The translations under genes were made by a program, and so were the position numbers. The notes under the pieces were generated by a model. The model was given only the letters and a program-made list of their open reading frames with translations. It searched no databases and was not told the origin of the DNA. Below, piece by piece: positions 27,534-36,860 of a stretch of DNA of 64,000 nt. The DNA is taken from contig QOQE01000005.1 of the NCBI GenBank assembly GCA_003331935.1, positions 18,918 to 82,917 on the forward strand. Direction: 5' to 3'. Origin of the DNA: Alphaproteobacteria bacterium (GTDB lineage: Bacteria > Pseudomonadota > Alphaproteobacteria > Rhodobacterales > Rhodobacteraceae). How positions within the stretch are numbered: position 1 is the first letter of the stretch; each line of letters begins with the position of its first letter.

Positions 27534-28217
27534 ATGTATGAATACAATGGTAGAGCTTTAATATTTGGTGCCAGTGGGGGAATAGGCTTAGCATTTAGCA
27601 AGTTCTTAGAAAATAAGCTCGGTATCGAAAATGTGATAAAATTGAGCCGATCCTTTAACGGGTTTGAGATTTCAGACGAAGAAAAAATATTAAAATTTTC
27701 TGAATCAATAGAAGGCTCTTTCAATTTGATTATTAACGCGATAGGGGTTTTGCAAACCACTGAAATAGGGCCTGAGAAAACGATTAATGCTGTCAAACAA
27801 AAATCAATGATTGATATGATGACGATTAATGCAATTGGACCAGCCTTATTATTAAAGAATTTTTCTAAAAAATTGGATAAGACAAAATTTAGTGTATTCG
27901 TTAATCTTTCTGCTCGAGTTGGATCCATAACCGATAATAGACTTGGTGGATGGATTTCGTATAGGTCATCTAAAGCTGCTCTAAATCAAATCATTAAAAC
28001 TTCTTCCATAGAGATAAATAGGAGAAATAAAAATGCTATATGTGTAGGTCTGCATCCAGGTACAGTTAAAACAAGGTTTACAGAAAAATTTCAAAATACT
28101 ACTGAAACTATTTCGCCGGAAGAGTCTGTTGAGATGATGATGAAAGTTATTGAAAGCCTTTCTGTGGATGACAATGGATATTGTTTTGCTTATGATGGGA
28201 AGGTAATTCCTTCATGA
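27534..28217 (+). CDS. Short-chain dehydrogenase/reductase (CsgA-like)
   Basis: The 227-residue SDR has an N-terminal cofactor motif FGASGGIGLAF, NAIG in place of NNAG, and catalytic residues in SYRSSKAALNQ (Tyr-x3-Lys), with NLSARVGS supplying the serine. PGTVKTRF follows as in the family. The compact length suits the CsgA-like or C-factor group. It lies 6 bp after the HIT gene and is probably the last gene of the yej operon. The substrate is unknown. Confidence 0.85.
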   Translation: MYEYNGRALIFGASGGIGLAFSKFLENKLGIENVIKLSRSFNGFEISDEEKILKFSESIEGSFNLIINAIGVLQTTEIGPEKTINAVKQKSMIDMMTINAIGPALLLKNFSKKLDKTKFSVFVNLSARVGSITDNRLGGWISYRSSKAALNQIIKTSSIEINRRNKNAICVGLHPGTVKTRFTEKFQNTTETISPEESVEMMMKVIESLSVDDNGYCFAYDGKVIPS

Positions 28218-28286
28218 ACTTTCCACTCTAACTTTCCGTTTTAGGACTTGCGCGGTTTTTTTGTTCAATTGAAAGGTATTTTATAG

Positions 28287-29156
28287 TTGATTAGTGAGAA
28301 CACAAAGGGAGCATTTCTAATCTCTCTTGCAGCAGCTTGCTACGTGATGAGTGACATTTTCATGAAATTTCTTTCATCTGAGATTTCAATGTTTCAAATA
28401 ACATTTTTAAGAGGACTGTTGGTAACCTTTTTTCTCTTTTGTTACTGCTATATTAGTAAAGCATCTTTTTTTATAACAGAATGGAAAGATCGAATCGTAA
28501 TAACAATAAGATCTATTCTAGAAGTTATTATGACTTATGCTTTCTTGGCAGCTCTATTTAATATGAATGTAGCCAATGCTAATGCTATTCTCCAACTAAT
28601 TCCTCTGATGGTTCTTTTAGGATCATTCACTTTTTTGCGGCAATCACCAAAAACGCACGAATGGATTGCTGTCTTGGTTGGATGTTTAGGTGCAGTCATA
28701 ATTATTCGTCCGGGAGCATCAGATTTTAACTTCTTTACAATTCATGCATTGGTTGCGGTTTTTTGTTTATCAGCACGTGACTTAATAACTGTAAGATTAA
28801 ATAAAAATATCCCATCAAATATAATAGCTTTCTACAGTGCGCTAATGCTAACAATAGTTAGCTTTTTATTAAGTAAAGACACCGTTCATTTCGGTGAAGT
28901 AAGAAATTCCTTTTTTATAGTTTATACGGCTATATTCGTTTCTGTTGGTTATACTGCATCGGTTGCTGCTATGAGATATGGTGAAGTAACATTTGTTTCT
29001 CCATTTAGATATACCGCCTTACTATGGGCTAGTGTCATGGGGTTCGTTTTTTTTGGTGAGATCCCTAAGTTTAGTACACTATTTGGAGGATCCATTATAA
29101 TCCTTGCCGGGATCTTTATTTTTTATAAGTCTAAAGACAATAAAAAAACTTTATGA
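28287..29156 (+). CDS. EamA/DMT family transporter
   Basis: The 289-residue protein has ten predicted membrane helices in two EamA repeats. N-terminal KGAFLISLAAACYVMSDIFMKFL and the mid helix-loop GCLGAVIIIRPG are typical of drug/metabolite transporters. The probable start is TTG at 28287, with GAAAGG upstream. Direction and substrate are not predictable. A second, distinct EamA gene lies at 33073. Confidence 0.88.
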   Translation: MISENTKGAFLISLAAACYVMSDIFMKFLSSEISMFQITFLRGLLVTFFLFCYCYISKASFFITEWKDRIVITIRSILEVIMTYAFLAALFNMNVANANAILQLIPLMVLLGSFTFLRQSPKTHEWIAVLVGCLGAVIIIRPGASDFNFFTIHALVAVFCLSARDLITVRLNKNIPSNIIAFYSALMLTIVSFLLSKDTVHFGEVRNSFFIVYTAIFVSVGYTASVAAMRYGEVTFVSPFRYTALLWASVMGFVFFGEIPKFSTLFGGSIIILAGIFIFYKSKDNKKTL

Positions 29157-29177
29157 AAACTATTTATTAAATATTAA

Positions 29178-29525
29178 ATGTCAAACCAGGAAACTCTCGA
29201 ACATACTTTGGATCTTCTAGCTGGCGAAGAAGGCATCTCTTTTAAAAGAATGTTTGGTGGGTATGGATTATTTAAAAATGAGCTCGCTGTAGCGCTGATA
29301 CTGCGCTCAGAAATTTTCATGAAAGTTGATCAATCAAATATAAATGATTATAAATCTGCTTTATCTAAACCATTTACATACAAGAAAAATGGAAAAGATA
29401 TCTCGCTATCAAACTGGTCGCTTCCCTCTGAAATTTTAGAAGATAAAGATTTATTTATTGAATGGTTTTTGAAGTCCTACAGAGTTGCTGTTGAAAAGAA
29501 AATAGGAAAAAAAGTTGAGTATTGA
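29178..29525 (+). CDS. TfoX N-terminal domain protein
   Basis: The 115-residue protein is a stand-alone TfoX-N domain, with the family core ISFKRMFGGYGLFKNELAVALI. Full-length TfoX (Sxy) regulates competence in gamma-proteobacteria, but short N-domain proteins are widespread and their role is not known. It overlaps the downstream LysE-family gene by 11 nt, so the two are probably translated together. Confidence 0.82.
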   Translation: MSNQETLEHTLDLLAGEEGISFKRMFGGYGLFKNELAVALILRSEIFMKVDQSNINDYKSALSKPFTYKKNGKDISLSNWSLPSEILEDKDLFIEWFLKSYRVAVEKKIGKKVEY

Positions 29526-30165
29526 AAGTTGGTTATATCTTATTTTAATTTGTCTTATGGGTGCTGCTTCTCCAGGTCCTAGCTTGATAGTGATTTTACG
29601 ACACGCAGTTGCTGACGGTAGAAGTGCAGGCATTTATGCCGCAGCAGGTCATGGCTTGGGCATTTTTATATATGCTCTTGTTTCAGCGATCGGCTTAAGT
29701 TTTATATTAATTAGTTTTCCAAAGATATTTTTGTTTGTACAAATTTTAGGTGCACTATTCTTACTGTGGATAGGTTTTCAAATACTCCGGGAGGTCCTGT
29801 CAAAAAAAGACTTATCAAATTTAGGGGAATATAAAGCGAAATCAGTAGGCACCACATTAAATCATTTTAGAGATGGTTTTGGTATAGCAATCCTGAACCC
29901 AAAAATACTGGCTTTTTTCTCTTCTTTGTTTAGTCAATTTTTGTCTCCAGAGCAAAGCATGTCTATTCACGTGTTAATGGCAATTATCGCTGGGTTTATT
30001 GATGTAAGTGTCTATGTTATCATTGTGTTTTTAGTAACTCTTAAAAGCTTGCTGAAACTCTATAAAGAAAAGATATTTTTATTAGAGGTCGCATTTGGAT
30101 TATTGCTAATCCTCTTGGGTTTTTCTATATTTGTAGTAAACTTCAATATTACTAATTTTGGTTAA
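29515..30165 (+). CDS. LysE/RhtB family amino-acid exporter
   Basis: The 216-residue membrane protein has about six helices. The N-terminal AASPGPSLIVILRHAVADGRSAGIYAAAGHGLG matches the PGP signature of LysE/RhtB exporters, and GFGIAILNPKILAFFSS is the second conserved segment. It probably exports an amino acid or derivative. The start is TTG at 29515, inside the end of the TfoX-N gene. Confidence 0.9.
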   Translation: MSIESWLYLILICLMGAASPGPSLIVILRHAVADGRSAGIYAAAGHGLGIFIYALVSAIGLSFILISFPKIFLFVQILGALFLLWIGFQILREVLSKKDLSNLGEYKAKSVGTTLNHFRDGFGIAILNPKILAFFSSLFSQFLSPEQSMSIHVLMAIIAGFIDVSVYVIIVFLVTLKSLLKLYKEKIFLLEVAFGLLLILLGFSIFVVNFNITNFG

Positions 30166-30170
30166 AAAGA

Positions 30171-31934
30171 ATGAACGAAAATAAAATTGATAGAAAAATT
30201 GCTGTTATTTTTGTAACGGATGTAGTTGGTTTCAGTAAACTTATGGAGAAGAATGAGGATCAAACTCTTAAAAGTTTTCGATCATGCAGAGAAATTCTAG
30301 ATAATTTATTTAAAGAGCACGGTGGCCGAGTTTTTAATACGGCGGGTGACTCGGTTCTTGCAGAGTTTCAAAGTGCAGTTTCCGCAGTAGTTTGTGCGTC
30401 TGAATTTCAAAAGTTAATTTCTGAACGAAATTCCAGTGTATCCGAAGATAGCGAAATGCATTTTCGAATTGGTATAAATATGGGAGACGTTATAGTAGAG
30501 GGCGACAATCTTTATGGCGACGGCGTAAATGTTGCGGCACGTCTAGAGGCACTTTCGCAACCTGGCGGTGTATGTTTGTCAAAAAGCATACATGATTTTG
30601 TGAATAAAAAGACAGAGTTTTTATTCAATGATATTGGTGAGCAACGAGTAAAAAATACAGATGTTCACGCATTCGATTTAGCGCTTAATAATCTCGAAAA
30701 AAGAGAGGCTAAGAAAGAAGAGAGACTTGATGATGATAGTGATGATGGCAAGCCCCCAGCCATTGCGGTTCTTCCTTTTAAAAACTTGAGTAATGACGAA
30801 GAACAGGAGTATTTTGCTGATGGGATCACAGAGGATATAATTGCCAACCTTTCATTGTGGAAAACTTTTCCCGTTATCTCGCGGAACTCTAGTTTTTCTT
30901 TTAAAAACACTACTGAGAAATCGGACGTAATATCGAAAGCACTTGGAGCAAGGTATTTAGTTGAAGGAAGTGTAAGAAAAGCGGGAAATAAAGTTCGAAT
31001 TACAGCACAGTTAACTTCAGCAGATGATGATAAACAAATTTGGTCAAAAAGATGGGATAGATCGCTTGAAGACATTTTTGAGGTTCAAGATGAAGTATCG
31101 CGGGACGTAGCCGCACTAATTTCTCCTGCTTTGAAAGATCAAGAGCAGGTAAAGCTGAGCACTAAAGGGAAGAAAAACTTTGGCGCGTGGGATGAATATC
31201 TTCAAGGGCTTAACATATACAATACGCAAGATTTTGTTGGAACAACATTAGGTGATACGGTTATTGAGCATTGTAAGAGAGCAATAGAACTTGATGCAAA
31301 CTTTTGTGACGCATACGTTCTCTATTGTAACGTGCTGCAAGGAAAGATTTATAGTCATGAACATCAAGATAAGCGAGAAGAAAACACTAAGCTCTTTCAT
31401 CAAATGGCCCAAAAAGCAGTTGATACTGATCCTGAAAATCCTGACGCGATGTCGTCATTAAGCCTGTCTTATAGCATAAAAAAAGATCTGAATAAAAGGC
31501 TTGAGACAGCTGAAAAAGCATTAGAATTGAATCCAAGCCATCCACGTTCCAATTTTTCTTATGGTCAAGCCTTAACGAATTTTGGAAGGAACGAAGAAGC
31601 GCTGACCTATGTCAATAAAGCAATTGAGCTGGATCCTCAATCTAAAAGAAATTACGAAGGGTTTTTCCCTCTTTTGTATATAGCTCTCAAAGACTGGGAA
31701 AATGCAATAACGTGGCTAAATACAGCTCATGAGCGAAGTCCTCACTCTAGGTACTTTGGCTGGAAGGCTGCGGTATATGGAAAAATGAATGACTTAGATT
31801 CTGCCAAAGAAAATCTAAAATCTTTTCTTAGGGAACGACCCGAGATCAAGACATTAGAGGATTATGAAAAAGTTGCTCCAACAATAATAAAAGATACACT
31901 ACTAGAAGGCCTAAAAATAGCTGGATTAAAATGA
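30171..31934 (+). CDS. Class III adenylate/guanylate cyclase with TolB-like and TPR domains
   Basis: The 587-residue protein begins with a class III cyclase domain (about 1-170). The metal-binding aspartates are Asp17 (VTDVVGFSKLM) and Asp60 (NTAGDSVLAEF), and GDGVNVAARLE supplies the transition-state Asn and Arg. Residues about 195-325 form a TolB/FlgO-like segment (IAVLPFKNLSNDEEQEYFADG), and the rest are TPR-like repeats. No membrane segment is visible. This arrangement is common in rhizobial cyclases, where the ligand sensed is unknown. Confidence 0.88.
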   Translation: MNENKIDRKIAVIFVTDVVGFSKLMEKNEDQTLKSFRSCREILDNLFKEHGGRVFNTAGDSVLAEFQSAVSAVVCASEFQKLISERNSSVSEDSEMHFRIGINMGDVIVEGDNLYGDGVNVAARLEALSQPGGVCLSKSIHDFVNKKTEFLFNDIGEQRVKNTDVHAFDLALNNLEKREAKKEERLDDDSDDGKPPAIAVLPFKNLSNDEEQEYFADGITEDIIANLSLWKTFPVISRNSSFSFKNTTEKSDVISKALGARYLVEGSVRKAGNKVRITAQLTSADDDKQIWSKRWDRSLEDIFEVQDEVSRDVAALISPALKDQEQVKLSTKGKKNFGAWDEYLQGLNIYNTQDFVGTTLGDTVIEHCKRAIELDANFCDAYVLYCNVLQGKIYSHEHQDKREENTKLFHQMAQKAVDTDPENPDAMSSLSLSYSIKKDLNKRLETAEKALELNPSHPRSNFSYGQALTNFGRNEEALTYVNKAIELDPQSKRNYEGFFPLLYIALKDWENAITWLNTAHERSPHSRYFGWKAAVYGKMNDLDSAKENLKSFLRERPEIKTLEDYEKVAPTIIKDTLLEGLKIAGLK

Positions 31935-31966
31935 GATCCATCTTTTATAACTAAAAGGATAAGGAG

Positions 31967-33076
31967 ATGAAAACTAAATCCGCAGTTGCATTTGAAGCCT
32001 CTAAACCATTAGAGATCGTTGAGTTGGATTTGGAGGGTCCAAAAGAGGGTGAAGTTCTTGTTGAAATTAAGGCTTCTGGGATTTGCCATACTGATGCTTA
32101 TACTTTATCTGGAGCAGATCCTGAGGGAATATTTCCATCTGTATTAGGGCACGAAGGAGCTGGTATTATTGTTGATATTGGCAAAAATGTTACCTCTGTA
32201 TCGGTTGGTGACCATGTAATTCCTTTATACACTCCCGAATGTAGAGAATGTGAATATTGTCTTAATCCTAAAACAAATCTTTGCCAGGCGATAAGAACCA
32301 CCCAAGGTCAAGGGTTAATGCCTGATGGAACAAGTCGCTTTAGTTATAAAGGTAAGCCTATCTTTCATTACATGGGTACATCGACTTTTTCTCAATACAC
32401 AGTTATGCCCGAGATTGCGGTAGCAAAAATTTCTAAAAGTGCCCCCTTTGAGAAAGTTTGTTATGTAGGCTGTGGTGTTACAACTGGAATTGGTGCCGTA
32501 ATTAACACTGCGAAAGCTGAAGCTGGATGCAGAGCAGTGGTGTTTGGTCTAGGGGGTATTGGGCTAAATGTCATCCAGGGTCTAAAAATGATCGGTGCCG
32601 AAATGATAGTTGGTGTGGATATGAATGCTTCTAAAGAGGAGTGGGGAAACCGTTTTGGTATGACGCACTTTGTAAATCCATCCGAAGTAAAAGGTGATTT
32701 AGTCTCGCACCTAGTCGATCTGACCAAAGGAGGTGCCGATTACTCGTTTGAGTGTATTGGTAACGTTAATATTATGAGAACAGCGCTGGAATGTGCACAT
32801 AAAGGGTGGGGAGAAAGTATAATCATTGGTGTTGCAGGTTCTGGAGAAGAAATAAGTACTAGACCGTTTCAATTAGTTACCGGCAGAAGTTGGAGAGGGT
32901 CAGCATTTGGTGGGGCAAGAGGTCGAACAGATGTGCCGAAAATAGTTGATTGGTATATGGATGGAAAAATTGAGATCGACCCAATGATTACCCACGTTAT
33001 TGACTTTGAAAGAATTAATGAGGGTTTTGATCTACTGCACGAAGGAAAGTCTATAAGATCTGTAGTTACCTATTAA
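31967..33076 (+). CDS. frmA: S-(hydroxymethyl)glutathione dehydrogenase / class III alcohol dehydrogenase
   Basis: The 369-residue zinc alcohol dehydrogenase oxidises the glutathione-formaldehyde adduct, detoxifying formaldehyde. GICHTDAYTLSGADPEG contains the catalytic zinc Cys, GHEGAGIIVDIG follows, and the structural zinc cysteines lie in PECRECEYCLNPKTNLC. The nucleotide-binding motif is FGLGGIGLNVIQG. A Shine-Dalgarno AAGGAGATG region precedes the ATG. It stands alone, without an adjacent S-formylglutathione hydrolase gene. Formaldehyde could come from C1 or methylated-compound metabolism. Confidence 0.96.
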   Translation: MKTKSAVAFEASKPLEIVELDLEGPKEGEVLVEIKASGICHTDAYTLSGADPEGIFPSVLGHEGAGIIVDIGKNVTSVSVGDHVIPLYTPECRECEYCLNPKTNLCQAIRTTQGQGLMPDGTSRFSYKGKPIFHYMGTSTFSQYTVMPEIAVAKISKSAPFEKVCYVGCGVTTGIGAVINTAKAEAGCRAVVFGLGGIGLNVIQGLKMIGAEMIVGVDMNASKEEWGNRFGMTHFVNPSEVKGDLVSHLVDLTKGGADYSFECIGNVNIMRTALECAHKGWGESIIIGVAGSGEEISTRPFQLVTGRSWRGSAFGGARGRTDVPKIVDWYMDGKIEIDPMITHVIDFERINEGFDLLHEGKSIRSVVTY

Positions 33077-33969
33077 CTATTTTGTATGTCGGATATCTTT
33101 ATATAAGCGATGATAGAAATCGTCACAATAAGAGCGCCTATAACCATCTGAAGAGATGGCCGCTCATCTATAACAAGCCATACCCAAAATGATCCCAATA
33201 CTAACTCCAGGAGCATTATTAAGCTAACAGTAGATGCTCTAGTATATTTTGGCGCTATTAGCAGCAAAGCGAAGGAAAAGGGTAAAATGATTATTCCCAT
33301 CATTATAACACTAAAGGGTGCCGAGAAGTTTAAATTCGGTTCGTTTGATAGATAAAAACAAAAGACTCCACTTACTATACACCCTATAGCCGTTGCAGGC
33401 ATGACGGATAAGTTTTGGTATTTTCGGACCATTGTAAATGTGAAAGAAATGCCCAAAGCAGAAATTAATCCGTATGTAGCGCCTAGAATAACGGAGCCAT
33501 CAGGTGCATTTTCAGCAGTATTTGACCCACTGACGGCAAGAGAAATGCCACACACAGCAAAAATTAATATTAACCACGAGATTAAGTTTTGTTGCTCATT
33601 TAAAAATAAAACTGATAACAAAGCTGTTAAAAGAGGCATAGTCGCTAGCGCGGTTAAAACAATAATTACGGACGTTTCGCTTATACCAAGAGTAAAGCTC
33701 ACTGAATTAATGGCCATCGCTGCAATAATTAGCAGCCCGGGAATAGAAAATGTTGTTAGAAACTCCCTTTTGTGTTCCTTTCTTCTTGAAAATATCCAGA
33801 TAAAAAAGAGGGTAGTGCCCATAAGCACACCTCTCCATCCTCCTAATTGCCATTTTTCAAGTTCTGATAATCTCATAAATAGAGTATCTGGTGTTAACAA
33901 CAGAACGCCAAAAACGGCTAAGGCTATACCTTTAGATCTATTATCTAATATATTGAATTTATTAATCAT
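33073..33969 (-). CDS. EamA/DMT family transporter
   Basis: The 298-residue protein has ten hydrophobic helices in two EamA repeats, with KGIALAVFGVLLLTPDTLFMRLSELE at the start and GATYGLISALGISFTFTMVRK opening the second repeat. It converges with and overlaps frmA by 4 nt. It is divergent from the photolyase-related gene across a 105 bp gap in which I recognise no clear operator. The substrate is unknown. Confidence 0.88.
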   Translation of the reverse strand: MINKFNILDNRSKGIALAVFGVLLLTPDTLFMRLSELEKWQLGGWRGVLMGTTLFFIWIFSRRKEHKREFLTTFSIPGLLIIAAMAINSVSFTLGISETSVIIVLTALATMPLLTALLSVLFLNEQQNLISWLILIFAVCGISLAVSGSNTAENAPDGSVILGATYGLISALGISFTFTMVRKYQNLSVMPATAIGCIVSGVFCFYLSNEPNLNFSAPFSVIMMGIIILPFSFALLLIAPKYTRASTVSLIMLLELVLGSFWVWLVIDERPSLQMVIGALIVTISIIAYIKISDIQNS

Positions 33970-34074
33970 TAATTGTTTTTGATAAAAAATTGTAAAATGT
34001 TCTGCTCTTCATAATCCCCACAAGAAAAGATTAAGAAAACTTTAAAATAATCAATATCAGACTATCTCTGGGAC

Positions 34075-35571
34075 ATGAAGAATTTATTTGTGATTTTAGG
34101 TAATCAACTTTTTCACCCTAAATTGTTAAAGGAAAAAGGGTGCACCGATGTATTTATGGCGGAGGACTTTGGTCTATGCACATATGTGAAGCACCATAAG
34201 CTAAAGATCTATTTTTTTCTATGCTCTATGAGAGAATATGCAGATGAACTGAGGACAACTGGAATAAATGTTCATTATTTTAAATTAAGTGAAAGGGATA
34301 AAAGCCAGTCATACGCAGAATTGCTTTGTTCTTTTTTGAATGACAAGAAAGTAGCTAATTTAAATCTATTTGAGATAGAGGATAAGTCTTTCGAATTGCC
34401 CTTTCTTAAAGCACTAGCTAACGAAGGCATTACATATTCTATCATCGGCTCACCTATGTTTTTGTTCTCAAGAAAGGATTTTTCTGATTTTCATAAAGGA
34501 TCAAAGCAATTTAGAATGAATTCGTTTTATATATATGGAAGAAAGAAATTTGATATTTTACTAGATAATGATCAAAAACCAGTGGGTGGTAAATGGTCTT
34601 ATGACGCCGAGAATAGAAAAAAAATTCCACCAAATACGGTCATTCCTGAGCTTCCTAAGTACAATATCTCTTCGCATCATGAATGCGTTTCTGATTTAAT
34701 AAATCAACACTTTTCAGATCATCCAGGAGAACTTAATGAAATTTGGTTCCCTGTTCGAAGAGAGGATGCCTCCATTCAACTTGAAAAATTTTTAGAAGAA
34801 AGATTAAAGTGCTTCGGAGTATATGAAGATGCATTAGTGGAAGGTAAGAACTTTCTGTTTCACAGTTGTTTAAGTTTGTTACTCAATGCTGGATTAATTA
34901 CTCCTGACGAAATAGTAAAAAAAACCTTGGATATGTATGAAAAAGATAATCTACCGTTAAACTCGGTTGAAGGATTTTTAAGACAAATAGTAGGGTGGAG
35001 AGAGTTCATAAGAGGTATATATCAACAGAAAGGAGATTTCCAAGCTAAATCAAACTTTTTTGGTCATAAAAGAGGACTTATGGAAAGTTGGTATACAGGG
35101 ACAACTGGAATTTTGCCTCTTGATGACTCTATTAGGAAGGCATTAAGAGATGGATACAACCATCACATACCTCGATTAATGATAATTAGTAATATTATGA
35201 ATCTTTGTGAAATAACTCCTACGGAGACTTATAATTGGTTTATGGAGATGTACATCGACTCATCCGATTGGGTAATGGTGCCAAATGTATTTGGCATGGC
35301 CACCTATTCAGATGGAGGCTTGATGTCAACTAAACCTTATACATGTGGATCAAACTATATCTTGAAGATGAGTAATTATAAAAAAGGGGATTGGTGTGAT
35401 ACTTTAGATGGCTTATATTGGCGTTTTATTGAAAAGCATATTGATTTTTATAAATCTAATCCGAGACTGTCCTTTATACACAGGACACTAGATAGAATGT
35501 CTTCCGAAAGAAAGCTTCTTATATTTGAGAAGGCAGAAATTTTTATTGAGAAAAATACAAATGAAGGATGA
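34075..35571 (+). CDS. Cryptochrome/photolyase-related protein (FeS-BCP/PhrB group, altered cluster region)
   Basis: The 498-residue protein belongs to the deoxyribodipyrimidine photolyase-related family, which includes bacterial (6-4) photolyases. The N-terminus FVILGNQLF and FMAEDFGLCTY, and the FAD domain with EGFLRQIVGWREFIRGIY and PRLMIISNIMNLCEITP, are diagnostic. Near the C-terminus, where iron-sulfur members have a YCxxCRYDP motif, this protein reads YILKMSNYKKGDWCDTLDG. It keeps Cys378, Cys424 and Cys441 but has no CxxC. Cofactor content is therefore uncertain. It overlaps a DUF2256 gene. Confidence 0.88.
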   Translation: MKNLFVILGNQLFHPKLLKEKGCTDVFMAEDFGLCTYVKHHKLKIYFFLCSMREYADELRTTGINVHYFKLSERDKSQSYAELLCSFLNDKKVANLNLFEIEDKSFELPFLKALANEGITYSIIGSPMFLFSRKDFSDFHKGSKQFRMNSFYIYGRKKFDILLDNDQKPVGGKWSYDAENRKKIPPNTVIPELPKYNISSHHECVSDLINQHFSDHPGELNEIWFPVRREDASIQLEKFLEERLKCFGVYEDALVEGKNFLFHSCLSLLLNAGLITPDEIVKKTLDMYEKDNLPLNSVEGFLRQIVGWREFIRGIYQQKGDFQAKSNFFGHKRGLMESWYTGTTGILPLDDSIRKALRDGYNHHIPRLMIISNIMNLCEITPTETYNWFMEMYIDSSDWVMVPNVFGMATYSDGGLMSTKPYTCGSNYILKMSNYKKGDWCDTLDGLYWRFIEKHIDFYKSNPRLSFIHRTLDRMSSERKLLIFEKAEIFIEKNTNEG

Positions 35572-35707
35572 AAAAATTTGTAAAGTTTGCAAAAAACCTT
35601 TTACCTGGCGGAAAAAATGGAAGAAAGACTGGGAGCAGGTTCTTTTTTGCAGTGAGCGTTGTCGAAGAAGTAAAAATAGGGTCAAAAACGACCTCTCCAA
35701 TATGTAA
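35561..35707 (+). CDS. DUF2256 small zinc-ribbon-like protein
   Basis: The 48-residue protein is built around KICKVCKKPFTWRKKW and VLFCSERCRRSK, a four-cysteine CxxC...CxxxC arrangement that fits the DUF2256 family. The start is the ATG at 35561, overlapping the photolyase-related gene by 11 nt; an in-frame ATG upstream (35525) is less likely because it adds unconserved residues. DUF2256 genes are often found beside photolyase or cryptochrome genes. Its function is unknown; metal binding and nucleic acid contact are plausible. Confidence 0.85.
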   Translation: MKDEKICKVCKKPFTWRKKWKKDWEQVLFCSERCRRSKNRVKNDLSNM

Positions 35708-35723
35708 ATCAATTGGTAATATT

Positions 35724-36860
35724 TTATTTAGCTGCGAAATACCTTTGAAAGAATAGTAGTATAAAAGTCAATATAGAGCACGTTGATAAGGTGAAAATAA
35801 CTATATCAGGACTTCCATCAAAAAAAGTCGTACTTGTACCGCTTACAACTATCGCTATGAGCGTAGAAAGTGATCCAATAATTGACGATGCGTATCCAGC
35901 AATATGACCAAAAGGATTTATAGCTAATGCATTTAAGTTCCCGAAAATAAAGCCGAAAAAAGAAAAACTAATCATTATAAATATCGAGAACCAGACAAGA
36001 TTCAATGAAAAGTAATTAATTTGGAATGCAAGAGTTATCAATGTCCAAATCATCAACATCAAAGAAAAAGATAGAGCTATTTTACCTGCACCAAATTGCC
36101 AAACATATTTTGAGTTTAAATACGATGACAAACCAAGCATCGAGGCTATGAGAGCAAAAAATAGGGGAAATTTGGAGCCCATGTCAAAATAATTAAGATA
36201 GAGTGGTTGGCAAATATTTATAAATGTAAGCAAACCTCCTAGAAGGAGACCTAAGCACACTATATAAATCATAGAGTTTAAGTTTTTCAAAACTTCTTTA
36301 AAATTCTTTAAGATATTAACGAAGTTTATTTTTTGGGGTTCCTTCAGGGTTTCTTCAATATTCACCATAAGAACGCTTGTCGTTACCAAAGAGAACAGAA
36401 TAAAAAATGCGATGATATACTTCCAATAAAACAAAAACAAAAAGCCTTGGCCTATCAGTGGTGCAACCACGGGAACTAAGATAAAAATACTCATAATAAA
36501 TGAGTTAATGCTTGCCAACTTATTCCCATTGAATAAGTCTCGGCATATTGCTTGTGAAACAACTCTAGGTCCGCCTATACCAAAGCCTTGAATAAACCTT
36601 CCCAAAACAAATATCAAATATGTATTACTCACTAGGCATACAAGACAACCGATCCAGTAAATGCCAACTCCTAGGAGTACTGAGTTTTTTCTACCTATAC
36701 GGTCTGATACTGGTCCAAATAATATCTGACCCAACGAAAAACCTAAAAACAGAGCTGTTATAATCCAATGTAATTGGGTGTCTACAATCAGAAATTCCCT
36801 TTTTATTATTGTATATGCAGGAAGTAATGTATCTATTGTAAGCGCAACAAATGAAATCAT
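35724..36860 (-). CDS. Bcr/CflA-type MFS efflux transporter (5' end uncertain)
   Basis: This 378-residue MFS transporter resembles Bcr/CflA drug exporters. LGQILFGPVSDRIGRKNSVLLG is the MFS motif A loop and RFIQGFGIGGPRVVSQAICRDLF matches helix 4-5 of the group. The only canonical start (ATG at 36860) falls in the middle of the first membrane helix. The frame stays open upstream to about 36973 and encodes ISNTFFCFIIAG, which would complete the helix. The real start may be a non-canonical CTG (36902) or ATT (36920). Confidence 0.85.
   Translation of the reverse strand: MISFVALTIDTLLPAYTIIKREFLIVDTQLHWIITALFLGFSLGQILFGPVSDRIGRKNSVLLGVGIYWIGCLVCLVSNTYLIFVLGRFIQGFGIGGPRVVSQAICRDLFNGNKLASINSFIMSIFILVPVVAPLIGQGFLFLFYWKYIIAFFILFSLVTTSVLMVNIEETLKEPQKINFVNILKNFKEVLKNLNSMIYIVCLGLLLGGLLTFINICQPLYLNYFDMGSKFPLFFALIASMLGLSSYLNSKYVWQFGAGKIALSFSLMLMIWTLITLAFQINYFSLNLVWFSIFIMISFSFFGFIFGNLNALAINPFGHIAGYASSIIGSLSTLIAIVVSGTSTTFFDGSPDIVIFTLSTCSILTFILLFFQRYFAAK

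Noticed and set aside
28218..28286. Possible terminator: CCG...CGG followed by seven T residues
   Set aside because: The stem is only about three base pairs, too weak to support a terminator call.
33401..33982. A 193-codon plus-strand frame opposite the EamA gene
   Set aside because: The opposite-strand EamA protein has clear ten-helix repeats; the plus frame is its shadow.
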